Source of the DNA: WTJH01 sp049598145
Lineage (GTDB): Bacteria > Bacteroidota > Bacteroidia > Flavobacteriales > Flavobacteriaceae
Length of the DNA: 64,000 bases
NCBI GenBank assembly: GCA_049598145.1
Contig: JBMYNJ010000002.1
Location: 27,478 to 91,477, forward strand
Direction of reading: 5' to 3'
Below the pieces are notes generated by a model that had not been told where the DNA came from, did not search any database, and saw only the letters and a program-made list of their open reading frames with translations. This document shows, piece after piece, positions 52,938 through 60,775 of the stretch (position 1 is the stretch's first letter; each line of letters begins with the position of its first letter). The translations under genes and the position numbers were made by a program.

Positions 52938-53921
52938 ATGGCACACACTGACGTCAAATCCCTGCTCGAAGCAGGCGTCCACTTTGGACACCTTACCCGA
53001 AAATGGAATCCCAACATGGCTCCTTACATCTATATGGAGCGCAACGGGATCCACATCATCAATTTATACAAAACCGCTGCTAAAATTGATGAAGCCAATG
53101 CTGCTCTGCAAAAAATTGCAGCTTCTGGCCGAAAAATTCTTTTTGTAGCTACTAAAAAACAAGCGAAAGATATCGTTTCGACCCACGCAGAAAAGGTGAA
53201 TATGCCTTATATCACCGAACGTTGGCCCGGAGGGATGTTGACCAATTTCGTCACCATCCGAAAAGCTGTAAAGAAAATGGCTTCCATCGATCGCATGAAA
53301 AAAGACGGAACATTCGACACCCTTTCTAAAAAAGAAAAACTTCAGGTAGAACGCTTACGTGCCAAACTTGAGAAAAATCTTGGGTCTATTTCTGATATGA
53401 CTCGTTTACCGGGTGCCGTTTTTATTGTAGATACCACTCGGGAGCACATTGCCGTCAAGGAAGCTCGCAAATTGAACATCCCCATTTTTGCCATGGTGGA
53501 TACCAATTCTGATCCTCGTGAAGTAGACTTTGTGATCCCCTCTAACGACGATGCCTCAAAATCTATTGAAAAGATTCTGAGCATTGTAACCGAATCGGTT
53601 GCTTCCGGACTGCAAGAACGGAAAAACGAGCGTGAAGCAGCTCAAAAAGCTGTGGAAGAGGATAAACCAGCCGAAGCTTCAACAACTGAAGCTACAGCGG
53701 TAGTGGAAGAAGCCCCGCCAACTCCTGAAACCCCAGCAGAAGAAATGGAAATAGTAGAAGAAGCTATAGAGAGGCCTGCAGACGAAACCACAGAGGAGGT
53801 AGTGGAAGAAGCCCCGGCAACTCCCGAAGCTCCTGCAGAAGAAATAGAAACATCAGAAGAAGCAACAGAGGCACCTGCAACTGAAGCAGCTTCTGAAGAT
53901 TCAACCGAAGAAAAAGCTTAA
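52938..53921 (+). CDS. rpsB: 30S ribosomal protein S2 with acidic repeat extension
   Basis: A 327-residue S2. The first 230 or so residues are conventional (LLEAGVHFGHLTRKWNP, ITERWPGGMLTNF, IFAMVDTNSDPREVDF). The remaining 90 or so residues are an extension of Glu, Ala, Pro and Thr. It contains a 33-residue tandem unit beginning VVEEAPPTPETPAEE and repeated as VVEEAPATPEAPAEE (99 bp apart at 53700 and 53799). The extension is probably disordered and solvent-exposed. The gene is followed 22 bp later by tsf. Confidence 0.95.
   Translation: MAHTDVKSLLEAGVHFGHLTRKWNPNMAPYIYMERNGIHIINLYKTAAKIDEANAALQKIAASGRKILFVATKKQAKDIVSTHAEKVNMPYITERWPGGMLTNFVTIRKAVKKMASIDRMKKDGTFDTLSKKEKLQVERLRAKLEKNLGSISDMTRLPGAVFIVDTTREHIAVKEARKLNIPIFAMVDTNSDPREVDFVIPSNDDASKSIEKILSIVTESVASGLQERKNEREAAQKAVEEDKPAEASTTEATAVVEEAPPTPETPAEEMEIVEEAIERPADETTEEVVEEAPATPEAPAEEIETSEEATEAPATEAASEDSTEEKA
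53700..53897 (+). repeat. 99-bp tandem repeat in the 3' end of rpsB
   Basis: Two imperfect copies begin at 53700 and 53799. Fifteen-base identity at the start (GTAGTGGAAGAAGCC) is followed by scattered synonymous and nonsynonymous changes. The unit is an exact multiple of three, so the frame is kept. The end of the second copy is diffuse. Confidence 0.75.
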
Positions 53922-53943
53922 TTAATCCCTAAAACATAAAGTT

Positions 53944-54762
53944 GTGAAAATCACTGCATCCGAAGTAAATAAGCTCCGACAAGCCACAGGAGCTGGAATG
54001 ATGGACTGTAAAAAAGCTTTGGTAGAAGCAGAAGGAGACTTCGATAAAGCCGTTGAAAACCTGCGTAAAAAAGGCCAAAAGGTAGCTGCCAATCGTGCAG
54101 ACCGCGACTCTTCCGAAGGAGCTGTCTTAGCCAAAGTAAATGCTGATGCTACTGCCGGAGTAATCGTTTCTGTGAACTGTGAAACCGATTTTGTTGCTAA
54201 AAACGAATCTTATTTAGAGCTGGCCAATGCCCTTTCAGATTTAGCATTGGAAGCGGATAGTCTCGAGGTTTTCTTGGCGACTGATTTCCAGGGAATGACC
54301 GTTGCTGAAAAGCTTACCGAACAAACCGGTGTTATTGGAGAGAAAATTGAAATCGGTGCGTTTAAACGTTTAGAGGCACCTTTTGTAGGCTCTTATATTC
54401 ACGCCGGAAACAAAATTGCAACCCTAGTAGGGCTGTCTAGTGTTATTGACAATGCTGCCGAAACTTCTAAAAACGTAGCTATGCAAGCCGCTGCTATGAA
54501 TCCAATCGCTTTAGATGAAGATGGTGTTGATGATGCTGTAGTCGAAAAAGAAATCGAAATCGCTAAAGATCAGTTGCGTCAGGAAGGGAAGCCTGAAGCA
54601 ATGTTAGATAATATTGCCAAAGGAAAACTCAAACGTTTCTTTAAAGACAATACTCTAATCAATCAAGCCTTTATCAAAGATTCAAAACTAAGCGTTGCTG
54701 ATTATGTAAAAAGTCAGGGAGACGCCACCATTACCGGATTCGAACGCGTTGCGCTCGTTTAA
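53944..54762 (+). CDS. tsf: translation elongation factor Ts
   Basis: A 272-residue EF-Ts, the nucleotide exchange factor of EF-Tu. The N-terminal UBA-like block VNKLRQATGAGMMDCKKALVEAEGD and core VSVNCETDFVAKNE are clear. It starts at GTG 53944. A strong intrinsic terminator follows the stop. Confidence 0.97.
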   Translation: MKITASEVNKLRQATGAGMMDCKKALVEAEGDFDKAVENLRKKGQKVAANRADRDSSEGAVLAKVNADATAGVIVSVNCETDFVAKNESYLELANALSDLALEADSLEVFLATDFQGMTVAEKLTEQTGVIGEKIEIGAFKRLEAPFVGSYIHAGNKIATLVGLSSVIDNAAETSKNVAMQAAAMNPIALDEDGVDDAVVEKEIEIAKDQLRQEGKPEAMLDNIAKGKLKRFFKDNTLINQAFIKDSKLSVADYVKSQGDATITGFERVALV

Positions 54763-54786
54763 TCCTTAAGCATACATTCGTTCCAA

Positions 54787-54818
54787 AAACACCGCTTTTC
54801 AGCGGTGTTTTTTTTTTA
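54787..54818 (+). terminator. intrinsic terminator after tsf
   Basis: A perfect 10-bp stem (54787-54796 with 54801-54810), loop TTTC, then a run of about nine Ts. The inner 16 bases ACCGCTTTTCAGCGGT recur, on the minus strand, before greA. Confidence 0.9.
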
Positions 54819-54828
54819 CCTTGCTTGA

Positions 54829-55401
54829 ATGCTTAAGTGCGATTGGTGTATTGGAGACCCTTTATATGAATCCTATCACGATACGGAATGGGGCGTTCCG
54901 ATTTATGAGGATCAAAAGATCTTTGAATTTTTACTTCTGGAAGGATTTCAAGCGGGTTTAAGCTGGATAACCGTTTTACAGAAGCGAGAACACTTTCGCC
55001 AAGTTTTTGATGACTTTCAGCCTGAAATAATCGCGCGCTATACGTCAGAGAAAATTCAAGAACTGCTTCAAGACCCGGGGATTATTCGGAACCGACTCAA
55101 AGTAGCTGCGGCCGTAAAAAATGCCCAAGCTTATCTGGATTGGCGGGAAAAAAATGGAGCTCTGGGAACTTTCTTTTGGGATCAGGTAGATGGTCAACCG
55201 ATTCAAAACTGTTTTAAAGAAATGAAAGACGTTCCTGCAACGACTCCACTAGCAGAAAAAATTAGTAAAACACTTAAAAAAGCCGGATTTCGCTTTGTAG
55301 GGCCCACCATTGTTTATGCCCATATGCAGGCGATGGGACTGGTCAATGATCATTTGGTGGACTGTTTTCGTTTTTCGGAAGTCCAAGCCTTAAAACGGTA
55401 G
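54829..55401 (+). CDS. tag: DNA-3-methyladenine glycosylase I
   Basis: A 190-residue Tag glycosylase that removes 3-methyladenine from alkylated DNA. The start CDWCIGDPLYESYHDTEWGVP carries the N-terminal zinc-binding Cys and His of the family; the core FEFLLLEGFQAGLSW includes the catalytic-pocket Glu. It begins 10 bp after the tsf terminator. Its end overlaps the convergent DUF3127 gene by 12 bp. Confidence 0.95.
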   Translation: MLKCDWCIGDPLYESYHDTEWGVPIYEDQKIFEFLLLEGFQAGLSWITVLQKREHFRQVFDDFQPEIIARYTSEKIQELLQDPGIIRNRLKVAAAVKNAQAYLDWREKNGALGTFFWDQVDGQPIQNCFKEMKDVPATTPLAEKISKTLKKAGFRFVGPTIVYAHMQAMGLVNDHLVDCFRFSEVQALKR

Positions 55402-55758
55402 ATCGTCTTCGATTTCATTGGGTTCACTAGACGAGGTTTCAAAAGGCGGTGGAGGAGGCATCGGCGGCACTTCTTGAGTGTTTTCCATAGCTTCTATGCG
55501 CCATCCCTGGATGGAATTGAAATACTTGGTTTCTCCTTGGGGACTAATCCATTCTCGACCTCTTAAGTTGATCCCAATTTTGACCCCCTGCCCCACCTGA
55601 AAGGCATTTAATAAATCGCACTTGTCCTGTACAAATTCCACAAGCAAATGTTGTGGATATTGTTCCTCTGTAGTCACCACGACTTCACGCTTACGAAAGC
55701 CATTAGATCCGTAAGTTTTGGTTTCGTCTAAAAATTTGATTTTCCCTGAAATTTCCAT
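55390..55758 (-). CDS. DUF3127 domain protein (OB-fold-like, SSB-type tail)
   Basis: A 122-residue protein with a DUF3127 domain (GKIKFLDETKTYGSNGFRKRE). A Pro-rich low-complexity linker follows, with an acidic end EIEDDLPF. This DDLPF-type tip resembles the C-terminal peptide of SSB proteins, which recruits partners, so a nucleic-acid role is plausible inference. The frame is open to 55860 but ATG complementary to 55756-55758 is the likely start. Confidence 0.85.
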   Translation of the reverse strand: MEISGKIKFLDETKTYGSNGFRKREVVVTTEEQYPQHLLVEFVQDKCDLLNAFQVGQGVKIGINLRGREWISPQGETKYFNSIQGWRIEAMENTQEVPPMPPPPPFETSSSEPNEIEDDLPF

Positions 55759-55848
55759 AAGCCGTGAATTTGAATTTAAAAATAGAAAACTTTTTGGGTC
55801 GATCAGAGTAGAAATCCAGGATTTTATCAAATGTGTATCTTCGTGTGG

Positions 55849-57009
55849 ATGCCTATACAACCCTTGTTTCGATTGCGCAATTTGTGGCCGCTGTTAGCCT
55901 TCGGGATCGTAGCATTAATTGTTTGGAATACCAATATCTTTTTTGAAACGCTTAAACAAGAGGAGCGCGCTAAGGTGGAGTTGTGGATTCAGGCACAAAA
56001 AGAATTTGTGACATCGGATGCCCCATCTAATTTGACCTTCGAAGTCTTACAGCAAACCGGAATCAATCCGATGATATTGGTGGATAAACAACAACGGATC
56101 GTCGCCTACAAAAACATTGAATTCCCGGATCAGATCAACGATACCTCTTATGTTTATCAGATATTAAAGCAAATCAAAGGGGAAAACCAACCCATAGAAG
56201 TCACTTATTTTGACCCCATTGTTCCCGAAAATTCGGTCGATCAACGACTGTTCTATGGCGACTCCACCTTATTAAAAAAATTGCAGTATTACCCTTTAGC
56301 TTTAATGCTCATCATCGTATTGTTTGGGGCGGTACTCTATTTTGTGTTTCGGACCAATAAGATTTCCGAACAAAACCAACTTTGGGCAGCTATGGCCAAA
56401 GAAACCGCCCATCAGATCGGAACCCCTTTAAGCTCACTTTTGGGATGGACTACCATTTGGGAAAATGAAAAGCCAACCCCTCAGGGAGTTCCTCAAATGA
56501 AAAAGGATCTGAGTAGATTACAGACCATTGCCGAGCGTTTTTCTAAAGTGGGCTCGTTGCCCAAACTCGAAGAAAAGGATTTAGGGACTTGTATCAGCCA
56601 AACGGTTCAGTATATCCAAGAACGGAGTTCCCCGGAGATTGATTTTCAAGTGATTTTGCCAAACTCCCCACTACTAATCCCCCTCAATGAACAGCTCTTT
56701 AGCTGGACCTTAGAAAACCTAATCAAAAACGGGATCGACGCCATGAAAGGGGCTGGTCGTATCTCTATTGAGCTTTTGGAAGGCCCGAAAGAGATCCAGA
56801 TACTCATAAAAGACAGTGGAAGTGGAATTTCTAAAGAATACCTAAACCGGGTGTTTAAACCCGGATTTTCCACCAAACAAAGAGGATGGGGACTTGGGCT
56901 TTCTTTGGCCAAAAGAATCGTTGTTGATTATCACAAAGGAAAAATTGCTATTCAAAAATCGGTGGTAGGCGAGGGAACGACCTTCGAAATTCTATTACCG
57001 AAATTCTAA
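55849..57009 (+). CDS. membrane sensor histidine kinase
   Basis: A kinase of 386 residues. Two membrane segments (about residues 12-30 and 147-166) flank a periplasmic sensor of some 115 residues. The H-box AKETAHQIGTPLSSLLGW carries the phosphorylated His near residue 188. The N box NLIKNGIDAM, G1 DSGSGISKE and G2 GWGLGLSLAKRIV complete the ATPase domain. No response regulator is next to it. ATG 55849 is chosen over 55831 because a -7-like box (TATCTTCG, 55836-55843) ends just before it. Its stop interleaves with the HIT stop (57006-57009). Confidence 0.9.
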   Translation: MPIQPLFRLRNLWPLLAFGIVALIVWNTNIFFETLKQEERAKVELWIQAQKEFVTSDAPSNLTFEVLQQTGINPMILVDKQQRIVAYKNIEFPDQINDTSYVYQILKQIKGENQPIEVTYFDPIVPENSVDQRLFYGDSTLLKKLQYYPLALMLIIVLFGAVLYFVFRTNKISEQNQLWAAMAKETAHQIGTPLSSLLGWTTIWENEKPTPQGVPQMKKDLSRLQTIAERFSKVGSLPKLEEKDLGTCISQTVQYIQERSSPEIDFQVILPNSPLLIPLNEQLFSWTLENLIKNGIDAMKGAGRISIELLEGPKEIQILIKDSGSGISKEYLNRVFKPGFSTKQRGWGLGLSLAKRIVVDYHKGKIAIQKSVVGEGTTFEILLPKF

Positions 57010-57401
57010 GCCGCGAATGCTGCGGCAATTTGTGCAGCAATTTGCGCCATTTCTTCAGGGGTGCAACTCACTTTTTTTTGAAATGTAGCATCCGCCATTT
57101 CGGTTAAGGGAATTAAATGCACGTGAACATGAGGAACTTCCAAACCGATAACGGTTTGCCCCACACGTTTACAAGGAATAGTCTTCCGGATGGCCAGAGC
57201 CACCCGACGAGAAAATTGCATCAACGAAATGTAGGCCTCCGAATCGAGATCAAAAAGTTTGTCGACTTCCTGTTTGGTTACGCAAAGGGTATGTCCTTTA
57301 GCATTGGGATTAATATCTAAAAAAGCGAGATGATGTTCGTCCTCCGCTACTTTGTAACAGGGAATTTCACCTGCGATAATTTTAGAAAAAATACTGGGCA
57401 T
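57006..57401 (-). CDS. HIT family protein
   Basis: A 131-residue histidine-triad nucleotide-binding hydrolase of the Hint/HinT type. The HIT motif HVHVHLIP is at about residues 94-101 and FSKIIAGEIPCYKV at the start is typical. It is coupled to greA through a TAATG overlap and follows it in the same minus-strand operon. Confidence 0.94.
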   Translation of the reverse strand: MPSIFSKIIAGEIPCYKVAEDEHHLAFLDINPNAKGHTLCVTKQEVDKLFDLDSEAYISLMQFSRRVALAIRKTIPCKRVGQTVIGLEVPHVHVHLIPLTEMADATFQKKVSCTPEEMAQIAAQIAAAFAA

Positions 57402-57877
57402 TAGCTCCGTGAAATTTTTAGAATTTCAAATTGAATTTTACCATTAGGAACCGTAATTTCTGCCATATCTCCTACTTTTTTTCCCAACAGACCTTTACCG
57501 ATAGGAGACTCCACGGATATTTTTCCGGTTTTGAGATCCGCCTCGCTTTGAGCGACCAAAGTATAAGTCATCACGGCTCCATTGGCTTTGTTTTTGAGCT
57601 CTACTGTGGAAAGCACAAGCACCTTAGAAGTATCGAGTTCCGATTCGTTAATCACTCGGGCATTAGCCAAAGTTTCTTCCATTTTGGAAATCTGCATTTC
57701 CAACAAGCCTTGCGCTTCTTTTGCAGCGTCGTATTCAGCATTTTCGCTTAAATCCCCCTTATCACGTGCCTCCGCAATCGCTTGAGAAGCTTTGGGGCGT
57801 TCCACATCTTTGAGGTGGTTTAATTCGGCTCTCAATTTTTTAAGGCCTTCTTCGGTATAATAGGATACTTTACTCAT
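57401..57877 (-). CDS. greA: transcription elongation factor GreA
   Basis: A 158-residue factor that rescues backtracked RNA polymerase. The N-terminal coiled coil contains the acidic tip LSENAEYDAAKEAQG. The C-terminal FKBP-like part has SPIGKGLLGKKVGD. Length is standard. Upstream lies an unusual leader: a predicted promoter box at 57932-57939 and a terminator-like hairpin at 57908-57923, both on the minus strand. Confidence 0.96.
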   Translation of the reverse strand: MSKVSYYTEEGLKKLRAELNHLKDVERPKASQAIAEARDKGDLSENAEYDAAKEAQGLLEMQISKMEETLANARVINESELDTSKVLVLSTVELKNKANGAVMTYTLVAQSEADLKTGKISVESPIGKGLLGKKVGDMAEITVPNGKIQFEILKISRS

Positions 57878-57895
57878 TTTTCGTACGTTTTAATA

Positions 57896-57923
57896 ACGAA
57901 AACAAAAACCGCTGAAAAGCGGT
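57896..57923 (-). terminator. terminator-like hairpin in the greA leader
   Basis: On the minus strand ACCGCT (57923-57918) and AGCGGT (57913-57908) form a 6-bp GC-rich stem with loop TTTC. A T-rich tract (five Ts, G, four Ts) follows, 57907 to about 57899. greA begins 18 bp further on. It could attenuate greA, or stop antisense read-through from the TonB receptor gene. Confidence 0.6.
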
Positions 57924-58394
57924 ATGAACATCAAATATACAGAAATCTTGAACTTCAGTAAAGACCGTTTCTTCTCCATATTTGTTTCACTCATCGGTTT
58001 GCTTTGGGGTTGTAGCCCTTCGGAAACCGTTCGGAATCCCCATCTCAACGATACTCCTTTTCAAGTAGAGGTCAATCTGAACCTTCCTCAATACGACGCG
58101 CTTCGTTTTGCCGGAGGGGCGCTCTACGTCAACCAAGGAGGCATTCAAGGTCTTTTAATCTTAAACCTCAACGGGAACCAATTTTTAGCCTGGGAAGCCA
58201 GTTGTGCCAACCATCCCATAGAAAGCTGCTCCCGGTTGAGCATCGAAGGCGTGTTGGCCAATTGCCAATGTGCCCATCAGGCCCAATACAGCTTAGCCAC
58301 CGGACAATGGCTCAATGCTACAGGGGAAAATGCTTATCCTCTACTCAATTACACCACTCGACTTAACGGAAATATTCTCCGCATTTCGAATTAA
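57924..58394 (+). CDS. Rieske-like lipoprotein with atypical ligands
   Basis: A 156-residue lipoprotein (lipobox LLWGCSP, Cys near residue 30). The C-terminal half resembles a Rieske fold, with ASCANHPIESC and NCQCAHQAQYSLATGQW in place of the usual CxHxGC and CxxHG boxes. Cluster binding is therefore uncertain. ATG 57924 directly follows the hairpin; TTG 57948 is another possible start. Its stop interleaves with that of the TonB receptor (58391-58394). Confidence 0.75.
   Translation: MNIKYTEILNFSKDRFFSIFVSLIGLLWGCSPSETVRNPHLNDTPFQVEVNLNLPQYDALRFAGGALYVNQGGIQGLLILNLNGNQFLAWEASCANHPIESCSRLSIEGVLANCQCAHQAQYSLATGQWLNATGENAYPLLNYTTRLNGNILRISN
57932..57939 (-). promoter_or_regulatory. candidate -7 box (TATATTTG) of greA-hit
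   Basis: An exact TAnnTTTG match on the minus strand, within the first codons of the divergent Rieske-like gene. It would start RNA near 57926, just before the terminator-like hairpin. The -33 region is weak. Confidence 0.45.
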
Positions 58395-60613
58395 AAAGTT
58401 AGGCTCACTCCCGCCAAAAAGTTGGTTCCCGCTTGGGGAAAGTAGCCTGCCCCTTCCATATACTGGACTTGGTTAGGGTCGCTAAAATCATCGTCGTAGA
58501 AGTAGAAATATCCATTGGAGACATAGGCCACATCAAACATATTATTCATGAGGAATGAAAATTCAAAGCGCTTGCACCAAGACCAATTTTCTGTGGCGTA
58601 ACGAATACTCAGATCGTTGGTGAAATAGGCCTCCAAAAGCGAGATTTCGGAATCTATATTCCCCATATACTGCTCTCCCACATATTTGGAAAGCCATTGA
58701 AATTGCCACTCCTTATCCAATTGAAAATTAAGGGTGTGGGCTGCAATAATTTCTGGAGAATAGGATAAATGAGTGTCGCCCAAAGCCACCAATTGTCCTG
58801 CCTGTAGGGCATAAAAATCTTGATTTCTATTTCTACTTAAGGCCACATTCCCCTGTGAACTTAAACGACTGTCCCATTGCCAAAGCACATCCATTTCCAG
58901 ACCCAATCGGAAACTTTCCCCTACATTCGTGCGGATCGGAGCTCCCACATTATCAGTTGCTCCAGTGAGAACTAACTGATCTGTGTAATCCATAAAATAT
59001 CCATTGATCTGCGCTTGGAGTTTATCGGATTTAGTGCGCCATCCCAATTCGTAATCAATCAATTTTTCTGGCCTTGGAGTACCGTTTTCAAAATCGGTTC
59101 GGTTGGGTTCCCGCTGGGCTTTTGCCACCGAGGCATATAAACTGTTTTTGGGGTTTAATACATAAGTTACTCCTGCTTTAGGATTAAAGAAATTGTATTG
59201 TTCATTTACATTGATGGTCTCCGGTCCTGCCAGGGTTCCCTCGGTACGGTAGTTTACATTGCGAAGTTGGAAGTCAACGTAAATAAACCAATCGGAACGG
59301 TAATTGAAATTCCATTTGGTGTAGAGTGCTGCCTCTTGTTTACGGGCATCGCTGCGATAAAATTCGTGATTCGGATTGATGTTCACCACTTCATTAGCCC
59401 ATCGTAGACGTCCAAAATGATCGCCCGTGTAATGGGAAAATAAGCCTCCAAAATCGAAATTTAAGGCCCCTTTTTGATATTGACCGCGCAAGGAAGCCGC
59501 ATAAAATTTATTGTCCAACCATTTGCGCTGAACGTTTTCGGTTTGGTTGACAGCAGGACTGCTCGGATGCGGACTAAGTCTTAAGTAAGAAAAGTCAGTG
59601 TCGTTTTCAAAAGTGATGTTTTGGGTCGCCCAGAGATCAAAAAATTCCTCGTAATAGCCTCGACCATAAGTGTAGTTTAAGGTCATAGCAGAATTAAAAT
59701 AGGGGTTCCACTTCTGGTTCCAATGCAGTTGATAGTGGTCTTGATTGTAGTTGTCTACCTGATCGTCGTAATAGCCCGTGAGGTTTCCATTGGCATCGTA
59801 TTGGGCTCCGGCTGTGTTGAGGGTGCGATCGCTTTCCAAAGTGGCTGCATCTACCCCATTCCACGATTGGTAGGTACGTTCATAGCCGCCAAATGCAAGA
59901 GCCTTGATAAGGGTTTCCCCTTTTTGGTAGGCTCCTTGTAAAAAGTAGGATTTTAAATCGGAACTGGCTCGATCTACATACCCATCTGAACGGATATATG
60001 ATAAGCGGCCCGAGAATTCAACAGTTTCATTGAGCAGGCCTGTCGAAAATTTGAGGCTGTTTCGCAAAGTGTTAAAACTCCCCAAACTGCTGGACCATTG
60101 CGCAAATGCTTCAGGACTCAAGGCATCGGTCTTTAAATTTAAACTCGCTCCAAAAGCACCCGGTCCATTGGAAGAAGTTCCTACGCCACGCTGCAATTGA
60201 ATGCTTTCAACAGAAGAAGCGAAATCGGGTAGATTGACCCAATAAGTCCCCTGAGATTCGGCATCATTGTAGGGAATCCCATTGATGGTAACATTAACTC
60301 GTGTGGCATCCGAACCACGAACCCGAATCCCCGTATAGCCAATCCCGGCTCCGGCATCGCTGGTGGTGACTACGGCCGGCAGGAAGTTTAAGAGAATGGG
60401 GAGGTCTTGACCCAGATTGCGAGGAGCTAAATCTTCATCGGTTACCGTACTAAAACTCATGGGTTGTTTGGCTTTCGCTCGAATTCCGGCTACCGTTACT
60501 TCTTCCAGTGAAATTTTTGAAGAGAGTGAGTCTTGTACCTCAGTAGGCTCTTGTGCCCATAACAGGGAGTAGCCGAGAAGGCTACAACAGAAAAATTGAA
60601 AAATCGTTTTCAT
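58391..60613 (-). CDS. TonB-dependent outer-membrane receptor, probably for thiamine
   Basis: A 740-residue outer-membrane receptor. The signal peptide ends near WAQEP. The plug domain has NLGQDLPILLNFLPAVVTT and VRGSDATRVNVTINGIPYNDAESQ; the barrel ends in aromatic GVSLTF, as usual. A TPP riboswitch immediately upstream indicates that it is shut off when thiamine diphosphate is plentiful, so a thiamine or precursor cargo is likely. Such TPP-controlled receptors are known in Bacteroidota. The TonB box is not clear to me. Confidence 0.92.
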   Translation of the reverse strand: MKTIFQFFCCSLLGYSLLWAQEPTEVQDSLSSKISLEEVTVAGIRAKAKQPMSFSTVTDEDLAPRNLGQDLPILLNFLPAVVTTSDAGAGIGYTGIRVRGSDATRVNVTINGIPYNDAESQGTYWVNLPDFASSVESIQLQRGVGTSSNGPGAFGASLNLKTDALSPEAFAQWSSSLGSFNTLRNSLKFSTGLLNETVEFSGRLSYIRSDGYVDRASSDLKSYFLQGAYQKGETLIKALAFGGYERTYQSWNGVDAATLESDRTLNTAGAQYDANGNLTGYYDDQVDNYNQDHYQLHWNQKWNPYFNSAMTLNYTYGRGYYEEFFDLWATQNITFENDTDFSYLRLSPHPSSPAVNQTENVQRKWLDNKFYAASLRGQYQKGALNFDFGGLFSHYTGDHFGRLRWANEVVNINPNHEFYRSDARKQEAALYTKWNFNYRSDWFIYVDFQLRNVNYRTEGTLAGPETINVNEQYNFFNPKAGVTYVLNPKNSLYASVAKAQREPNRTDFENGTPRPEKLIDYELGWRTKSDKLQAQINGYFMDYTDQLVLTGATDNVGAPIRTNVGESFRLGLEMDVLWQWDSRLSSQGNVALSRNRNQDFYALQAGQLVALGDTHLSYSPEIIAAHTLNFQLDKEWQFQWLSKYVGEQYMGNIDSEISLLEAYFTNDLSIRYATENWSWCKRFEFSFLMNNMFDVAYVSNGYFYFYDDDFSDPNQVQYMEGAGYFPQAGTNFLAGVSLTF

Positions 60614-60676
60614 TCGAATAGTTTTGATTCGAATAAAAGGGGTGATTATTCTTAAATGTTAGACGTAAAAATTGTT

Positions 60677-60748
60677 TCCCTTGGCAGCATTACCTGCCCA
60701 GGTTCAATGGGTATAATCTCAGCCTACTGTAGGTAGGCACCCCTTTGA
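60677..60748 (-). ncRNA. TPP riboswitch (THI element)
   Basis: Read on the minus strand, the conserved parts come in order: GGGGTGCC, a perfect P3 hairpin GCCTAC/GTAGGC, CTGAGA, ACCC, TGAACCTG, a P5 stem GGCAG/CTGCC around GTAATG, and GGGA. It lies between a TAnnTTTG promoter box and the TonB receptor, about 63 bases before its ATG. Confidence 0.92.
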
Positions 60749-60755
60749 GACGGGA

Positions 60756-60763
60756 CAAAGATA
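60756..60763 (-). promoter_or_regulatory. -7 box (TATCTTTG) of the riboswitch-receptor transcript
   Basis: An exact TAnnTTTG match directly before the aptamer. A TTG overlapping the end of the upstream kinase gene (complement of 60779-60781) lies 15 bp further up as a -33 candidate. This places the receptor on its own transcript. Confidence 0.6.
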
Positions 60764-60775
60764 ATCGAAAAGGAA

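Noticed and set aside
53700..53897. Spaced repeats at the end of rpsB considered as a CRISPR-like or VNTR element
   Set aside because: The repeat unit is 99 bp, in frame, and encodes a continuous Glu/Pro-rich tail; there is no spacer structure.
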